A DNA stretch of 64,000 bases, taken from assembly GCF_000092225.1 (NCBI RefSeq), contig NC_014158.1, positions 2,046,001-2,110,000 on the forward strand, given 5' to 3'. The notes below the pieces were generated by a model. That model saw nothing but the letters and a program-made list of their open reading frames with translations, searched no databases and was not told the DNA's origin. Shown piece by piece: positions 52,358 through 61,058 of this stretch; positions within the stretch are counted from its first letter, which is position 1; each line of letters opens with the position of its first letter. Origin of the DNA: Tsukamurella paurometabola DSM 20162. Its GTDB lineage: Bacteria > Actinomycetota > Actinomycetes > Mycobacteriales > Mycobacteriaceae. The position numbers and the translations under genes were made by a program.

Positions 52358-53802
52358 CCGAGCTCCTGGTCGTGGGTGCCGGTGTCGCCGGGCTCACCGC
52401 TGCCGTGGCCGCCGCGGATGCGGGCCGCACGGTGACGGTGCTGTACAAACCAGCCACCGGGGGCGCACCGGTTACGACGACGTCGTACGCCCAGGGCGGG
52501 ATCGCCGTGGTCGACACGACCGATCCGTCCGCCGAACCGGATTCGATCGATCGGCATCTCGCTGACACCGTTGCCGCCGGTGGGCCGCTGGTCGACCGGG
52601 CGGCCGCCCGGTCGATCCTGGCCGACGGTCCGGCCGCAGTCGCCCGGCTGGTGACCTGGGGCGCACGATTCGACACCGACTCCGCAGGACGTCTGCGACG
52701 GACACGGGAGGGCGGGCACAGCGTCGCCCGGATCATTCATGCGGGCGGCGATGCCACCGGTGCGGAGGTGCAGCGTGCACTGACCGCCGCGGCGCGTGCC
52801 CGGCCGCTGATCACGGCGAAACCCGCTCGCGTGCAGGCCCTGCTGGTCGCAGGCGATCGGATCGTCGGCGTCCGCACCGACGTCGGCGATGAGTTCGGCG
52901 GCGCCGTGGTCCTGGCCACCGGCGGCGCGGGCCACCTTTTCGCCAGTACCACCAATCCGTTGGGAGCCACCGGCGACGGTATCGCGCTCGCCGCCGCTGC
53001 AGGCGCCGAACTGCGCGAGTTGGACTACGTGCAGTTCCATCCCACCATGCTCTACACGCCCGGCGCGCGCGGTCGACGACCATTGATCTCCGAGGCGGTC
53101 CGCGGTGAGGGGGCGAGACTGATAGACGCTCACGGGGATTCCGTCACAGCCGGCGTACACCCGATGGGCGATCTGGCGCCGCGCGATGTGGTCGCCCGCG
53201 CGGTGACCGATGCGATGCAACGTACCGGTTCGCCGTGTGTCTACCTGGACGCCCGCACCGTTCCCGATGTCGCACAGCGGTTCCCGACTGTCACCCAAGC
53301 CGTGCGTGCCGCCGGGCTCGATCCGGCGTCCGACCTCATCCCTGTGACCCCCGGTGCGCACTACCTCTGCGGCGGTGTGGTCACCGACCTCACCGGCGCT
53401 ACTTCGGTACCCGGCCTGTACGCCGCCGGTGAGGTCGCTCGTACCGGCTTGCACGGCGCGAACCGGCTGGCCTCCAACAGCCTCTTGGAGGCGTTGGTGA
53501 TGGGCCAGCGGGTCGCTCGCGCCGTGACAGCTCCCTCCTGGACAACTCGATCGGCAGACCGGGTGATCGAGCTTGATCCGTCCGCGGCAGACCGCGCCGC
53601 ACTCCAGGATGCGATGACCGCGCGATGCGGTGTGCGGCGCACCGTCGATGGACTCAGTGACCTGAACGCGCTCCTCGCCGATCCCGCGTTCCGGTCCGTC
53701 GCACGGCCATCCTTCGAGGATCGCGCGCTCACCACAGTGGCCTCGGCCATGGCGGCCGAGGCCCTGACGCGATCGAAAACCCCACAGGAGGTGGTGGCAT
53801 GA
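52354..53802 (+). CDS. nadB: L-aspartate oxidase
   Basis: 482 residues. It oxidises aspartate to iminoaspartate with FAD. The FAD-binding motif is at the N-terminus, [30 protein letters not shown] is the family-specific active-site loop, ERxxHP-like [16 protein letters not shown] and [12 protein letters not shown] follow, and [20 protein letters not shown] is the second FAD motif. Length is at the short end of the family, without the usual C-terminal helical extension, as in actinobacteria. GTG at 52354 overlaps nadA; the stop at 53802 overlaps nadC (ATGA). It is the middle gene of the nadABC operon. Confidence 0.94.
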   Translation: MTELLVVGAGVAGLTAAVAAADAGRTVTVLYKPATGGAPVTTTSYAQGGIAVVDTTDPSAEPDSIDRHLADTVAAGGPLVDRAAARSILADGPAAVARLVTWGARFDTDSAGRLRRTREGGHSVARIIHAGGDATGAEVQRALTAAARARPLITAKPARVQALLVAGDRIVGVRTDVGDEFGGAVVLATGGAGHLFASTTNPLGATGDGIALAAAAGAELRELDYVQFHPTMLYTPGARGRRPLISEAVRGEGARLIDAHGDSVTAGVHPMGDLAPRDVVARAVTDAMQRTGSPCVYLDARTVPDVAQRFPTVTQAVRAAGLDPASDLIPVTPGAHYLCGGVVTDLTGATSVPGLYAAGEVARTGLHGANRLASNSLLEALVMGQRVARAVTAPSWTTRSADRVIELDPSAADRAALQDAMTARCGVRRTVDGLSDLNALLADPAFRSVARPSFEDRALTTVASAMAAEALTRSKTPQEVVA

Positions 53803-54662
53803 CCGAGTTGACGCTGGAACCAGATCGCGCTGAGGTGGTGCGGCTGATCCGCACCGCCCTTGATGAGGACCTCAGGTACGGCCCGGATGTGACCAGCGCG
53901 GCAACGGTCCCGGACGGCGCCACGACGGTGGCACGCGTGGTGAGCCGCGAACACGGTGTGCTGGCGGGGATCCCCGCCGCCGAGTGGGTGCTTGACGAGG
54001 TGGTGGGGCCGGGAAACTACCGCGTGCCCTCGAAGATCGCCGACGGCACCGTGATCGGCCCCGGCGATGTGGCGCTGACCATCGAGGCGCCCACCTCGGC
54101 GCTGCTGACCGCCGAGCGCACCATGCTCAATCTGCTCACCCACCTCTCAGGCATCGCGACCGCGACCGCCGCCTGGGTCGCCGAGGTCGAGGACACCGAC
54201 GCGAAGATCAGGGACAGTCGTAAGACGTTGCCAGGACTGCGGGTGTTGCAGAAGTACGCCGTGCGCGCCGGCGGCGGAGTCAATCACCGGATGGGACTCG
54301 GGGATGCCGCGCTCATCAAGGACAACCACGTAGCGGCGGCAGGATCGGTCACCGCGGCGGTGGAGGCAGTTCGGCGTCGGTCACCCGGAATTCCACTCGA
54401 GGTCGAAGTCGACACGTTGGAGCAGCTCGACGAGGCGCTGTCGCTGGGCGTCGACCTGGTGCTCCTGGACAACATGCCGCTGTGGATGACCCAGGCGGCC
54501 GTTCAGCGCCGGAAGAAGGACGGGCCCCGGACCCGCCTCGAATCATCCGGTGGGCTCACGCTCGATATGGCGCGGGATTACGCGAGAACCGGTGTCGACT
54601 ATCTCGCCGTCGGCGCGCTCACGCATTCGGTGCGGGCGCTCGACCTCGGACTCGACGTGTGA
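53799..54662 (+). CDS. nadC: Nicotinate-nucleotide pyrophosphorylase (carboxylating)
   Basis: 287 residues, as in M. tuberculosis. It converts quinolinate and PRPP to nicotinate mononucleotide. Recognisable stretches are LDEDLRYGPDVTSAATVPD, SALLTAERTMLNLLTHLSGIAT, RDSRKTLPGLRVLQKYAVRAGGGVNHRMGLGDAALIKDNH (given only in part here: DSRKTLPGLR and LIKDNH), EVEVDTLEQLDEAL, LDNM and LESSGGLTLD. The arginine and lysine residues that grip quinolinate and PRPP are all in these segments. ATG at 53799 overlaps the nadB stop. The 3' end overlaps the convergent DoxX gene by 44 bases. Confidence 0.95.
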   Translation: MTELTLEPDRAEVVRLIRTALDEDLRYGPDVTSAATVPDGATTVARVVSREHGVLAGIPAAEWVLDEVVGPGNYRVPSKIADGTVIGPGDVALTIEAPTSALLTAERTMLNLLTHLSGIATATAAWVAEVEDTDAKIRDSRKTLPGLRVLQKYAVRAGGGVNHRMGLGDAALIKDNHVAAAGSVTAAVEAVRRRSPGIPLEVEVDTLEQLDEALSLGVDLVLLDNMPLWMTQAAVQRRKKDGPRTRLESSGGLTLDMARDYARTGVDYLAVGALTHSVRALDLGLDV

Positions 54663-55092
54663 GAATCGCTGGTACAGAACAGATCTGTGCCAGCGTGCCT
54701 CCGGCCAGAATTACTCCGGAGAACAGCACCATCGGTGGGTACTGGGCGATGAGTTGATCGGATGCCCAATAGACACTGAGGAGGGCGACAGCGCCGAGGG
54801 CGACCACTCTGGGCAGGATCCCGAGGACGGCCGCAGCGCCGAGTGCGACCTCGGTAATGGGGACCAGCACGCCGAGCCCGGTAGCGAACTGGTCCATGAT
54901 TTCGGTGGCGAACCAGGTGAACTGCTCCGGGACCCGGGGGTTGGTGACTGCGCTGCGCACCACCAGGCGGATATCGGCGGCACCGAATCCGGCGTGGTAT
55001 TTGACGTAGCCCTCGCGCAGGAACAGCAGTCCCAGCACGACCCGGGCGCCGACCACGATCACCGACGCCGCCCGGATCGTCGGCCGATTCAC
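54619..55092 (-). CDS. DoxX-family membrane protein
   Basis: 157 residues with four membrane spans: residues about 8-27 (AASVIVVGARVVLGLLFLREG), 71-90 (GLGVLVPITEVALGAAAVLG), 94-112 and 118-140. The stretch REGYVKYHAGFG near the N-terminus and ITEVALGAAAVLGI are typical of DoxX. In Mycobacterium a DoxX protein forms a membrane-linked oxidoreductase complex with SodA and a rhodanese; other DoxX proteins handle thiosulfate or lipids. The DM13 lipoprotein gene ends at 55089, overlapping this start by 4 bases, so these two are one operon. The 3' end lies within nadC's end on the other strand. Confidence 0.8.
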   Translation of the reverse strand: MNRPTIRAASVIVVGARVVLGLLFLREGYVKYHAGFGAADIRLVVRSAVTNPRVPEQFTWFATEIMDQFATGLGVLVPITEVALGAAAVLGILPRVVALGAVALLSVYWASDQLIAQYPPMVLFSGVILAGGTLAQICSVPAILTRRVRGRAPAPNA

Positions 55093-55556
55093 CGGCTGAG
55101 CCGAGCGGCGCCGAACACCGCCAGCGCCTTGTCGCAGTGCACCACGAGGTGGGTGTACGCGGTGGGGGATACGCCACCGGGCAGCGTGAACCGCTGGCTC
55201 GCCTTGTCGTACGCGATCGATCCGAGCCGAACGCCCGCCTTCACGTCCGCCTCGGACGTGCCGGTGGTCGCGTACAGATGCAGGTCGGGTCCCTCGTCAG
55301 AGGCGAAGCCGGCGAGTTCGACCGCCGTGCCGGTGATGGTTGCCGTGCCCACAACGCGCTTATCGTTGAGGCCCTCGAACGAGCCCATCGCCCGGGCCGC
55401 TGCGGGTACGGATGAGGCGGTCGAAGGCGACATCGACATCGCCGCCGTCGTGCTGGTCGTGGTAACCGCCGCCATCTGAGTGGAGCCGCCGCAGGCGGCG
55501 AGGGAGACGCCCAGGACGAGGGCGGTGGCGGCACCGGTGAGACGGGTGATGCGCAT
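55089..55556 (-). CDS. DM13-domain lipoprotein
   Basis: 155 residues. A lipoprotein signal (MRITRLTGAATALVLGVSL, then lipobox LAAC at about residue 22) is followed by a Thr/Ser/Met-rich spacer (TTSTTAAMSMSPSTASS) and a DM13 domain: ARAMGSFEGLNDKRVVGTATI, AVELAGFASDEGPDLHLYATTG, GVRLGSIAYDKASQRFTLPGG and THLVVHCDKALAVFGAARL. The single Cys in VVHC is the conserved residue of DM13, thought to act in electron transfer outside the cell. AGAAGGAG precedes the ATG at 55556. The gene overlaps doxX by 4 bases and is divergent from a two-component system with 164 bases between. Confidence 0.82.
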   Translation of the reverse strand: MRITRLTGAATALVLGVSLAACGGSTQMAAVTTTSTTAAMSMSPSTASSVPAAARAMGSFEGLNDKRVVGTATITGTAVELAGFASDEGPDLHLYATTGTSEADVKAGVRLGSIAYDKASQRFTLPGGVSPTAYTHLVVHCDKALAVFGAARLSR

Positions 55557-55653
55557 GATCGGAACTCCTTCTCGGACTTGTCCGGCGGCTCGGGCGCCGG
55601 CTCGTGTTCGAGTGAAGCAGTCGGTGCCTCCGCGGCGAAGGGACCGGTCAGCG

Positions 55654-55682
55654 CTGTAAGGCGACATTTCGATTCTGTAAGG
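55654..55682. promoter_or_regulatory. Direct repeat CTGTAAGG, candidate response-regulator site
   Basis: CTGTAAGG occurs at 55654-55661 and again at 55675-55682, exactly 21 bases apart, two turns of the helix. It lies in the 164-base gap between the DM13 lipoprotein start and the OmpR-type regulator start. OmpR/PhoB regulators bind head-to-tail direct repeats as dimers, normally spaced 10-11 bases or a multiple. It may control both divergent genes. A stretch of A/T-rich bases (ACATTTCGATT) lies between the copies. Confidence 0.5.
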
Positions 55683-55720
55683 ATCTCCGGACCGTGTGCT
55701 GTGACGCCTACGCTCGAAGG

Positions 55721-56407
55721 ATGCAGGAGGGCTCGCGGGTGATGGTCGTCGAAGACGATCCGGCAGTGCGGACGGTGGTCGCCGATCACCTGCGCCTGGC
55801 GGGTTGCTTGGTCTCACAGCACCGTGACGGGGCGCGGGCCTGGGAGGCCTTCCAGGCTGATCGGCCCGACCTGTTGGTGCTCGATCGTATGCTTCCGGGG
55901 CTCAGCGGCGACGACCTATGCCGACGCGTCCGCGAGGTCTCCACGGTGCCGATCATCATGCTCACCGCTCTCGACGGTCTTGAGAACCGGATCGACGGGC
56001 TGGAGAGCGGCGCGGACGACTACCTTGCGAAACCCTTCTCGTTGCGTGAGCTCCAACTCCGGGTGAATGCTCAGCTGCGACGTAATACTCCGTCGGAAGT
56101 CGACCTGGTGATCGACGCCGGACCCTTCCGGATCGATGCCGCACATCGGCGGGTGTGGATCGGCGATCGCGAGATCACTTTGACCACAAGGGAGTACGAG
56201 TTGATGCTCTATCTGGTTCGCAATCCGGGCCGGGTGGTCAGTCGGGACGAGATCCTGCGCGAGGTGTGGCGGTGGGGATTCGGTGATGCGTCCACCGTGA
56301 CCGTGCACGTGCGGCGATTGCGCGAGAAGATCGAAAGTGATCCGCGAAACCCGGTGTACTTACAGACGGAGTGGGGCGCGGGTTACCGATTCGGTTGGGG
56401 CCGATGA
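55721..56407 (+). CDS. OmpR/PhoB-family response regulator
   Basis: 228 residues. The receiver domain has the acidic pair in VMVVEDDPAVRTVV, the phospho-acceptor D55 in LLVLDRMLPGLSG, Thr in IIMLTALDG and Lys in DYLAKPFSLREL. The winged-helix effector reads ITLTTREYELMLYLVRNPGRVVSRDEILREVW and TVTVHVRRLREKIESDP. ATG at 55721 begins MQEGSRVMVVEDD; a TTG/GTG-type start at 55694 would add nine residues with two cysteines. The stop overlaps the kinase start by 4 bases. The direct repeat just upstream suggests autoregulation and control of the DM13-DoxX operon. Confidence 0.93.
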   Translation: MQEGSRVMVVEDDPAVRTVVADHLRLAGCLVSQHRDGARAWEAFQADRPDLLVLDRMLPGLSGDDLCRRVREVSTVPIIMLTALDGLENRIDGLESGADDYLAKPFSLRELQLRVNAQLRRNTPSEVDLVIDAGPFRIDAAHRRVWIGDREITLTTREYELMLYLVRNPGRVVSRDEILREVWRWGFGDASTVTVHVRRLREKIESDPRNPVYLQTEWGAGYRFGWGR

Positions 56408-57546
56408 TGCTCGACGGTGCTGCGCTCGCGCAGATCGTAGTGACCGCGCTGCTGGTGACCCTGGCGGTGACGGTGGCGACGCTCGGTGTGCTCCGAGTGA
56501 CGCCCCGGGCGAGCATAGGGTTGCGCGCCGCGGTCGCGATCGCGGGTGCACTGCTGTCGGTCGTCGCCTCCACGCTGGCCATCGCAGTGCAGATGTACCT
56601 GTCGGGACACGACCTCACCGTGCTGTTGTGGGTGATCGCCACGTCCGCGGTGTTCAGCGTGATCGCCACCCCGCTCGTCGTGGGCCGCGCCATCGGTGCA
56701 TCGATCACCGCATTGCGGACCGCAACCCGCAGGGTCGGAGACGGTGATGTCGTCGAACCCACCCGCACAGGTCTCGCGGAACTCGACGAGGTTTCGGCGG
56801 AGCTAGCGCAAACGTCACGGCGACTGGAAGAATCGCGCGCTCGTGTCGCTGAATTGGACGCCGCGCGTGGGCAGTTCTTCGCGTGGATCTCGCACGATCT
56901 GCGTACCCCGCTCACCGGGATCCGTGCCCTGGCGGAGGCGCTCGACGAGGGTACGGCCCCCGACCGTGCCGCATACCTCACGGCACTTCGAGGCAAGGTC
57001 GACACTCTCAACGGCATGATCACAGACCTCTTCGAACTGTCGACGATGCAGTCCGGAACCCTGCGAATCCACCCCGAACCCGTTGTCCTGTTGGATCTTG
57101 TCAGTGATGCCGTCGCCGACTGCAGCCCGATCGCTCGCCGTCGCGGGATCACCATCGCGCAAGACGGCATCGACGGTCACCTGGTGTTGGTGGACCCCCG
57201 GGAGCTGACCCGCGTCGTGGGCAACCTACTGACCAACAGTCTGCGGCACGCGCCCGCCGACAGTGAGGTCGTGGTGCGGGCCGATCCCCTCGCGGACGGA
57301 CGGTTGGTGCTCAGTGTCATCGATCAAGGCCCGGGTGTGGCTGCCGAAGACTTGGGACGGATGTTCGACGTCGGGTGGCGCGCCGACGCCGCGCGGTCGG
57401 CGGACGATGACGGCGGAACAACGGGCGCGGGCCTGGGGCTCGCGATCGTCCGCGGGATCGTCGAAGCACATGGAGGCTCGGTCGTCGCGCGCAGCACAGA
57501 AGCTGGATTCCGGCTCGACCTCACGCTACCCACCGCCGGCAGGTAG
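56404..57546 (+). CDS. Sensor histidine kinase (HisKA, OmpR-type partner)
   Basis: 380 residues. Two N-terminal spans (IVVTALLVTLAVTVATLGVL at about 9-28 and LRAAVAIAGALLSVVASTLAIAVQM nearby), a third around residue 73-95 (VLLWVIATSAVFSVIATPLVV), a HAMP-like linker (IGASITALRTATRRVGDGD), and the kinase core. H-box phospho-histidine is H164 in FFAWISHDLRTPLTG. N-box is VVGNLLTNSLRHAP, G1/G2 boxes are VIDQGPGV and GAGLGLAIVRGIVEAHGG. There is little extracytoplasmic sequence, so signal sensing is probably in or near the membrane. ATG at 56404 overlaps the regulator stop. Confidence 0.93.
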   Translation: MMLDGAALAQIVVTALLVTLAVTVATLGVLRVTPRASIGLRAAVAIAGALLSVVASTLAIAVQMYLSGHDLTVLLWVIATSAVFSVIATPLVVGRAIGASITALRTATRRVGDGDVVEPTRTGLAELDEVSAELAQTSRRLEESRARVAELDAARGQFFAWISHDLRTPLTGIRALAEALDEGTAPDRAAYLTALRGKVDTLNGMITDLFELSTMQSGTLRIHPEPVVLLDLVSDAVADCSPIARRRGITIAQDGIDGHLVLVDPRELTRVVGNLLTNSLRHAPADSEVVVRADPLADGRLVLSVIDQGPGVAAEDLGRMFDVGWRADAARSADDDGGTTGAGLGLAIVRGIVEAHGGSVVARSTEAGFRLDLTLPTAGR

Positions 57547-58245
57547 TCAGTTGCTGCTGGCCAGGCTCACCACCAGGTTGATGGTGGTGGCAAGGATCCC
57601 GTTCGCGAAGACGAAGGAGAGCAGCGTGTGCCTCAGTGTTTCGGCGCGGACGGCACTGGAGGTGATCGCCGTGTCGGAGACGCAGTAGGCGGTGCCGAAG
57701 GACAGCGAGATGTAGGCGAAGTCGGTGTACCGGGGCGGGTCCGTCTGGTTGAAGTCGATGCCCCCGGGCGGAGGTGTGTCGTAATAGGTCTCCGCGTACC
57801 GCAGCGTGAACAGCAGGTGCATCATCAGCCAGGACAGGATGGTGGTACTGAGGGCGAGACCACCGAGCGCGAGCCGACCGCCGGGTGTCGCGGTGTGCGC
57901 GTCCGCCATGACGATCGCGACGGCGATGAGGCTGGCCAGCGCACAGGTAGTGGTGAGGAAGTTGGCGAGGCGTCGTTGCGGGTCCTCTTCAGTGGCGTGG
58001 GCGGCCGTGGTCTCGGCGTCCATCGGCGAGATGGTGACCCACACCCAGACGACGTAGATCCCGGCGGCGGCGGCCCACCCGGCAGCCGGTGCGTGACGCC
58101 AGGAATCGAGTACGCCGACCGCGACCGCGACGCCACCGCCCACCAGGATCATCACGGTGGCGCGGATCCGGGCTACCGCGGCACGTCGCTGGGCCACTAC
58201 CGGCCGGCTGCTCTCCGAGTCGGTTGCACTTGCATCGTTCGACAT
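57547..58245 (-). CDS. DUF1345 membrane protein
   Basis: 232 residues with about five spans: IRATVMILVGGGVAVAVGVLD at about 23-43, AGWAAAAGIYVVWVWVTI at 48-65, TTCALASLIAVAIVMADAH, LALGGLALSTTILSWLMMHLLFTLRYAETYY (given in part), and the C-terminal HTLLSFVFANGILATTINLVV. RYTDFAYISLSFGTAYCVSDTAI between spans resembles the pore-like stretch of DUF1345, which is sometimes compared with two-pore potassium channels. Function is unproven. ATG at 58245 is chosen over in-frame upstream starts that have no hydrophobic or family-like N-terminus. It converges with the kinase gene with no gap and is divergent from adhC. Confidence 0.8.
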   Translation of the reverse strand: MSNDASATDSESSRPVVAQRRAAVARIRATVMILVGGGVAVAVGVLDSWRHAPAAGWAAAAGIYVVWVWVTISPMDAETTAAHATEEDPQRRLANFLTTTCALASLIAVAIVMADAHTATPGGRLALGGLALSTTILSWLMMHLLFTLRYAETYYDTPPPGGIDFNQTDPPRYTDFAYISLSFGTAYCVSDTAITSSAVRAETLRHTLLSFVFANGILATTINLVVSLASSN

Positions 58246-58352
58246 GAAGTGATTTAAGCATTGCAACGGTGTGGTGGAGCCGAGCCGTGGAGAAATCGTC
58301 ATGAACCGGGGCCGACGAGCAGGGGCCAGCGCGTGAGCGCACAATGGAAACC

Positions 58353-59390
58353 ATGATCGTCAACGCATATGGAGCCGTGTCCGCCACTGAACCCCTGGCC
58401 CCGATGACCGTCGAACGGCGGGATCCCGGACCGCACGACGTGCAGATCGCGATCCGCTACGCCGGCATCTGCCACAGCGATATCCACACGGTACGCAGCG
58501 AGTGGGGCCCCGCCCGTTACCCCGTGGTGCCTGGTCACGAGATCGTCGGCGAGGTCACCGCGGTCGGCACCGAGGTCACGAAGTTCGGCGTCGGCGACCG
58601 GGTGGGCGTCGGCTGTTTCGTGGACTCCTGCCGCGAGTGTGCCGCGTGCAAAGCAGGCGAGGAGCAGTACTGCGAGCGCGGGATGACCGGTACCTACAAC
58701 GCCAAGGGCCGCGACGGTCAGCCCACCCAGGGCGGCTACTCGCAGTCCATCGTGGTGGACGAGAACTATGTGCTGCGGGTACCCGAGAGCATCGATTACG
58801 CAGCCGCCGCACCGTTGTTGTGCGCGGGTATCACGCTGTTCAGCCCGCTGCGTCATTGGAATGTGGGCCCGGGTACCAGGGTCGCGATCATCGGTCTCGG
58901 TGGACTCGGCCACATGGGCGTGAAGATCGCGGCGGCCATGGGTGCCGAGGTCACCGTGCTCAGCCAGTCACTGAAGAAGATGGAGGACGGACTGCGACTC
59001 GGAGCCCAGCACTACTACGCCACCTCCGACCCCGATACTTTCACGTTGCTGCGCAACCGGTTTGACATCATCATCAACACGGTGTCGGCGAACCTGGACA
59101 TGCACCAGTACTTCAACCTGCTCGCGGTCGACGGCACGCTTGTCGAGGTGGGACTGCCCGAGCATCCGGTCCCGGTCAATGTCTTCGACCTCACTCGCAA
59201 CCGGCGTAGCTTCGCCGGATCGATGATCGGCGGCATCGCGCAGACCCAGGAAATGCTCGATTTCTGCGCCGAGCACGACATCGCCTCGGAGATCGAGCTG
59301 ATCTCCGCCGACCAGATCAACGAGGCGTATGAGCGCGTGATCGCCTCGGATGTGCGGTATCGCTTCGTGATCGACACCGCCACACTCTGA
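58353..59390 (+). CDS. adhC: NAD(P)-dependent zinc alcohol dehydrogenase, AdhC type
   Basis: 345 residues. It is very close in motif to mycobacterial AdhC (Rv3045): [17 protein letters not shown] and [13 protein letters not shown] carry catalytic zinc ligands, [24 protein letters not shown] (in part) has the four structural-zinc cysteines, and [13 protein letters not shown] leads into the Rossmann motif [21 protein letters not shown]. Reduction of cinnamaldehyde-type or other aldehydes with NADPH is the family activity. ATG at 58353 aligns best with the Rv3045 start and follows GGAAA; ATG at 58344 would add three residues. It converges with the VOC gene, with a strong hairpin between. Confidence 0.93.
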   Translation: MIVNAYGAVSATEPLAPMTVERRDPGPHDVQIAIRYAGICHSDIHTVRSEWGPARYPVVPGHEIVGEVTAVGTEVTKFGVGDRVGVGCFVDSCRECAACKAGEEQYCERGMTGTYNAKGRDGQPTQGGYSQSIVVDENYVLRVPESIDYAAAAPLLCAGITLFSPLRHWNVGPGTRVAIIGLGGLGHMGVKIAAAMGAEVTVLSQSLKKMEDGLRLGAQHYYATSDPDTFTLLRNRFDIIINTVSANLDMHQYFNLLAVDGTLVEVGLPEHPVPVNVFDLTRNRRSFAGSMIGGIAQTQEMLDFCAEHDIASEIELISADQINEAYERVIASDVRYRFVIDTATL

Positions 59391-59402
59391 CCGGCAGAGC
59401 CA

Positions 59403-59442
59403 CGACGCCGCCGCCGCATCCTCGGGTGCGGCGGCGGCGTCG
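59403..59442. terminator. Strong bidirectional terminator hairpin
   Basis: A perfect 16-base-pair stem: CGACGCCGCCGCCGCA at 59403-59418 pairs with TGCGGCGGCGGCGTCG at 59427-59442, leaving an 8-base loop. It lies in the 55-base gap between the stop codons of the convergent adhC and VOC genes. There is no T run on either side, which is usual for actinobacterial terminators. It should stop transcription from both directions. Confidence 0.8.
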
Positions 59443-59445
59443 GTG

Positions 59446-59850
59446 TCAGAGTTGGTTGATCCGGAGCAGGTTACCCGCGGGATCACGGAAGGCGCAGTCC
59501 CGTACGCCGTAGTCCTGGTCCATGGGTTCCTGCACCACATCGGCACCCGAGCCGGCGACCTTCTCGAACAGACCGTCCAGATCGTCGGTGGCCAGGGTGA
59601 TCGCGCCGTACGAGCCCTTCGCGATGAGATCGAGGATCGTCTGCCGCTCGGCCTCGGTGATGCCGGGGTCGACCGCCGGCGGATACAGCACGATCGAGAC
59701 GGGCTGTCCCGCAGGGCCGACGGTGATCCAGCGCATGTCCTGATAACCGACGTCCTTGCGGACTTCGAACCCGAGGGTGTCGCGGTAGAAGCCCAAGGCG
59801 GCTTCGGCGTCGGTGTGCGGCAGGAAGGCGTAATGAATGCTGACGTTCAT
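59446..59850 (-). CDS. VOC (glyoxalase/bleomycin resistance-like) superfamily protein
   Basis: 134 residues with the paired beta-alpha-beta-beta-beta layout: IHYAFLPHTDAEAALGFYRDTLGFEVRKDVGY at the N-terminus (parts), RWITVGPAGQPVSIVLYPPAV, and the second half GAITLATDDLDGLFEKVAGSGADVVQEP, CAFRDPAGNLLRINQL. The C-terminal RDPAGN motif is the VOC signature. Metal ligands cannot be assigned with certainty; His in IHYAFLPH and Glu in VVQEP are candidates. Most members of unknown type bind a small ligand rather than acting as glyoxalase I. ATG at 59850 is chosen; it follows the AraC gene by 11 bases and is probably cotranscribed. Confidence 0.83.
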   Translation of the reverse strand: MNVSIHYAFLPHTDAEAALGFYRDTLGFEVRKDVGYQDMRWITVGPAGQPVSIVLYPPAVDPGITEAERQTILDLIAKGSYGAITLATDDLDGLFEKVAGSGADVVQEPMDQDYGVRDCAFRDPAGNLLRINQL

Positions 59851-59861
59851 GCCTAGCAACG

Positions 59862-60293
59862 CTAGACGGGCGTGTCCGGAGGTGCTTCTCGATTCCTGAT
59901 CGGTCTGGTGATCTGGCGCGCGAGGCACGCGGGAATGCCCTGCGCCGCCGCGCCGTGGTCGCGCTTGTAGACACTGGGCGCAACACCGACGAGTTCGGTG
60001 AATCGTGTGCTGAAGGTCCCGAGCGACGAGCTGCCGACGGCGAAGCAGGCGTCGGTGACGGAGACGTCGCCTCGCCGCAGCAGCATCATGGCGCGCTCGA
60101 TCCGGCGGGTCATCAAGTACGAGTAAGGGGATTCGCCGTAGACCCGTTTGAACTCTCGGCTCAGGTGGCCCGCGGACATGTGCGCGCCCCGGGCGAGTTC
60201 CTCGACGTTGAGCGGTTGCGCGAACTCCCGGTCGATCCGGTCCCGCACGCGCCGTAGCACGGCGAGGTCGCGAATCCGCTGTTGCTCGCTCAC
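59862..60293 (-). CDS. AraC-family regulator, DNA-binding domain only
   Basis: 143 residues made of the two helix-turn-helix repeats of AraC/XylS without a ligand-binding domain. First HTH: NVEELARGAHMSAGHLSREFKRVYG; second: SVTDACFAVGSSSLGTFSTRFTELVGVAPSVYK (given in part). The C-terminal 35 residues (HGAAAQGIPACLARQITRP) are unstructured in appearance. Such short forms act as constitutive or stress regulators; the target is likely the VOC gene 11 bases downstream and perhaps itself. It starts one base after the plsC stop, so it belongs to a three-gene minus-strand run. ATG at 60293. Confidence 0.87.
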   Translation of the reverse strand: MSEQQRIRDLAVLRRVRDRIDREFAQPLNVEELARGAHMSAGHLSREFKRVYGESPYSYLMTRRIERAMMLLRRGDVSVTDACFAVGSSSLGTFSTRFTELVGVAPSVYKRDHGAAAQGIPACLARQITRPIRNREAPPDTPV

Positions 60294-60294
60294 G

Positions 60295-61008
60295 TCAGGA
60301 TTCCGGGCGCCACTTCTTGGAATACTCGTCGACGTACTCCTGTCCGGTGAGTAACTGGATCTCCTGCATCAGGCGATCGGTCACGGTGCGCTCGAGGTGG
60401 TGCCGCTCGTCCGGGTCCGAGGGCACGTCGTACTCGATCGGGTCGATCGGCTTGGCGAACTTCACCTGGACGCGCTCGGCGTGCCAGCGGAACGGCCCGG
60501 GAGGCGAGACCTTGTCGGTGCCGATGACGCCGACGGGGACGATCGGTACTCCCGTTTCGAAGGCGATGCGGACCAGGCCGGTCCGGCCCCGGTACAGGCG
60601 GCCGTCGGGGGAGCGGGTGCCCTCCGGGTACATGCCCACCAATCGCCCCTCGGAGAGCAGCTTCTTCGCCGTGTTCAACGCGGCGGTCGCGGCGTCGCCG
60701 CCCGCGCGGTCGATCGGGACCTGTCCGGTCTGCGTGTAGAAGAACTTCTGCAGCGTGCCGGACAGGCCCGGTGCGGTGAAGTAGTCACTTTTGGCCAGGT
60801 AGGAGATCCGGCGCGGCACTGCGAGCGGCACGAACAACCAGTCCGCGATCGACAGGTGGTTGCCGGCCAGCAATGCTGGGCCCTCGGTGGGGACGTTCTC
60901 CAGGCCCTCCACCGTCGGCCGGTTCACCACTGTGATCAAGGGGCCCACCGAGACGTGCTTGATGAGCCAGTACAGGAGTCCTTGATCGCCGTGATTGGTC
61001 TGCGCCAT
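60295..61008 (-). CDS. 1-acyl-sn-glycerol-3-phosphate acyltransferase-like protein (PlsC family)
   Basis: 237 residues. The acyltransferase catalytic motif NHLSIADW (HX4D) has H51 and D56. SDYFTAPGLSGTLQKFF, the glycerophosphate-binding MYPEGTRSPDG near residue 130 (EGTR), and VPIVPVGVIGT follow in family order. The protein acylates lysophosphatidate or a related acceptor to make phosphatidate. A membrane-proximal hydrophobic stretch (GPLITVVNRP) replaces a full span, so it is probably peripheral. A wide HX4D-EGTR spacing is normal. ATG at 61008 is chosen. It is divergent from the isochorismatase-like gene with 50 bases between. Confidence 0.9.
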   Translation of the reverse strand: MAQTNHGDQGLLYWLIKHVSVGPLITVVNRPTVEGLENVPTEGPALLAGNHLSIADWLFVPLAVPRRISYLAKSDYFTAPGLSGTLQKFFYTQTGQVPIDRAGGDAATAALNTAKKLLSEGRLVGMYPEGTRSPDGRLYRGRTGLVRIAFETGVPIVPVGVIGTDKVSPPGPFRWHAERVQVKFAKPIDPIEYDVPSDPDERHHLERTVTDRLMQEIQLLTGQEYVDEYSKKWRPES

Positions 61009-61058
61009 GCCAGAGAAGTTACCGGACCGTCAGTTGCGCGGTGCGGGAAGATCGACGT

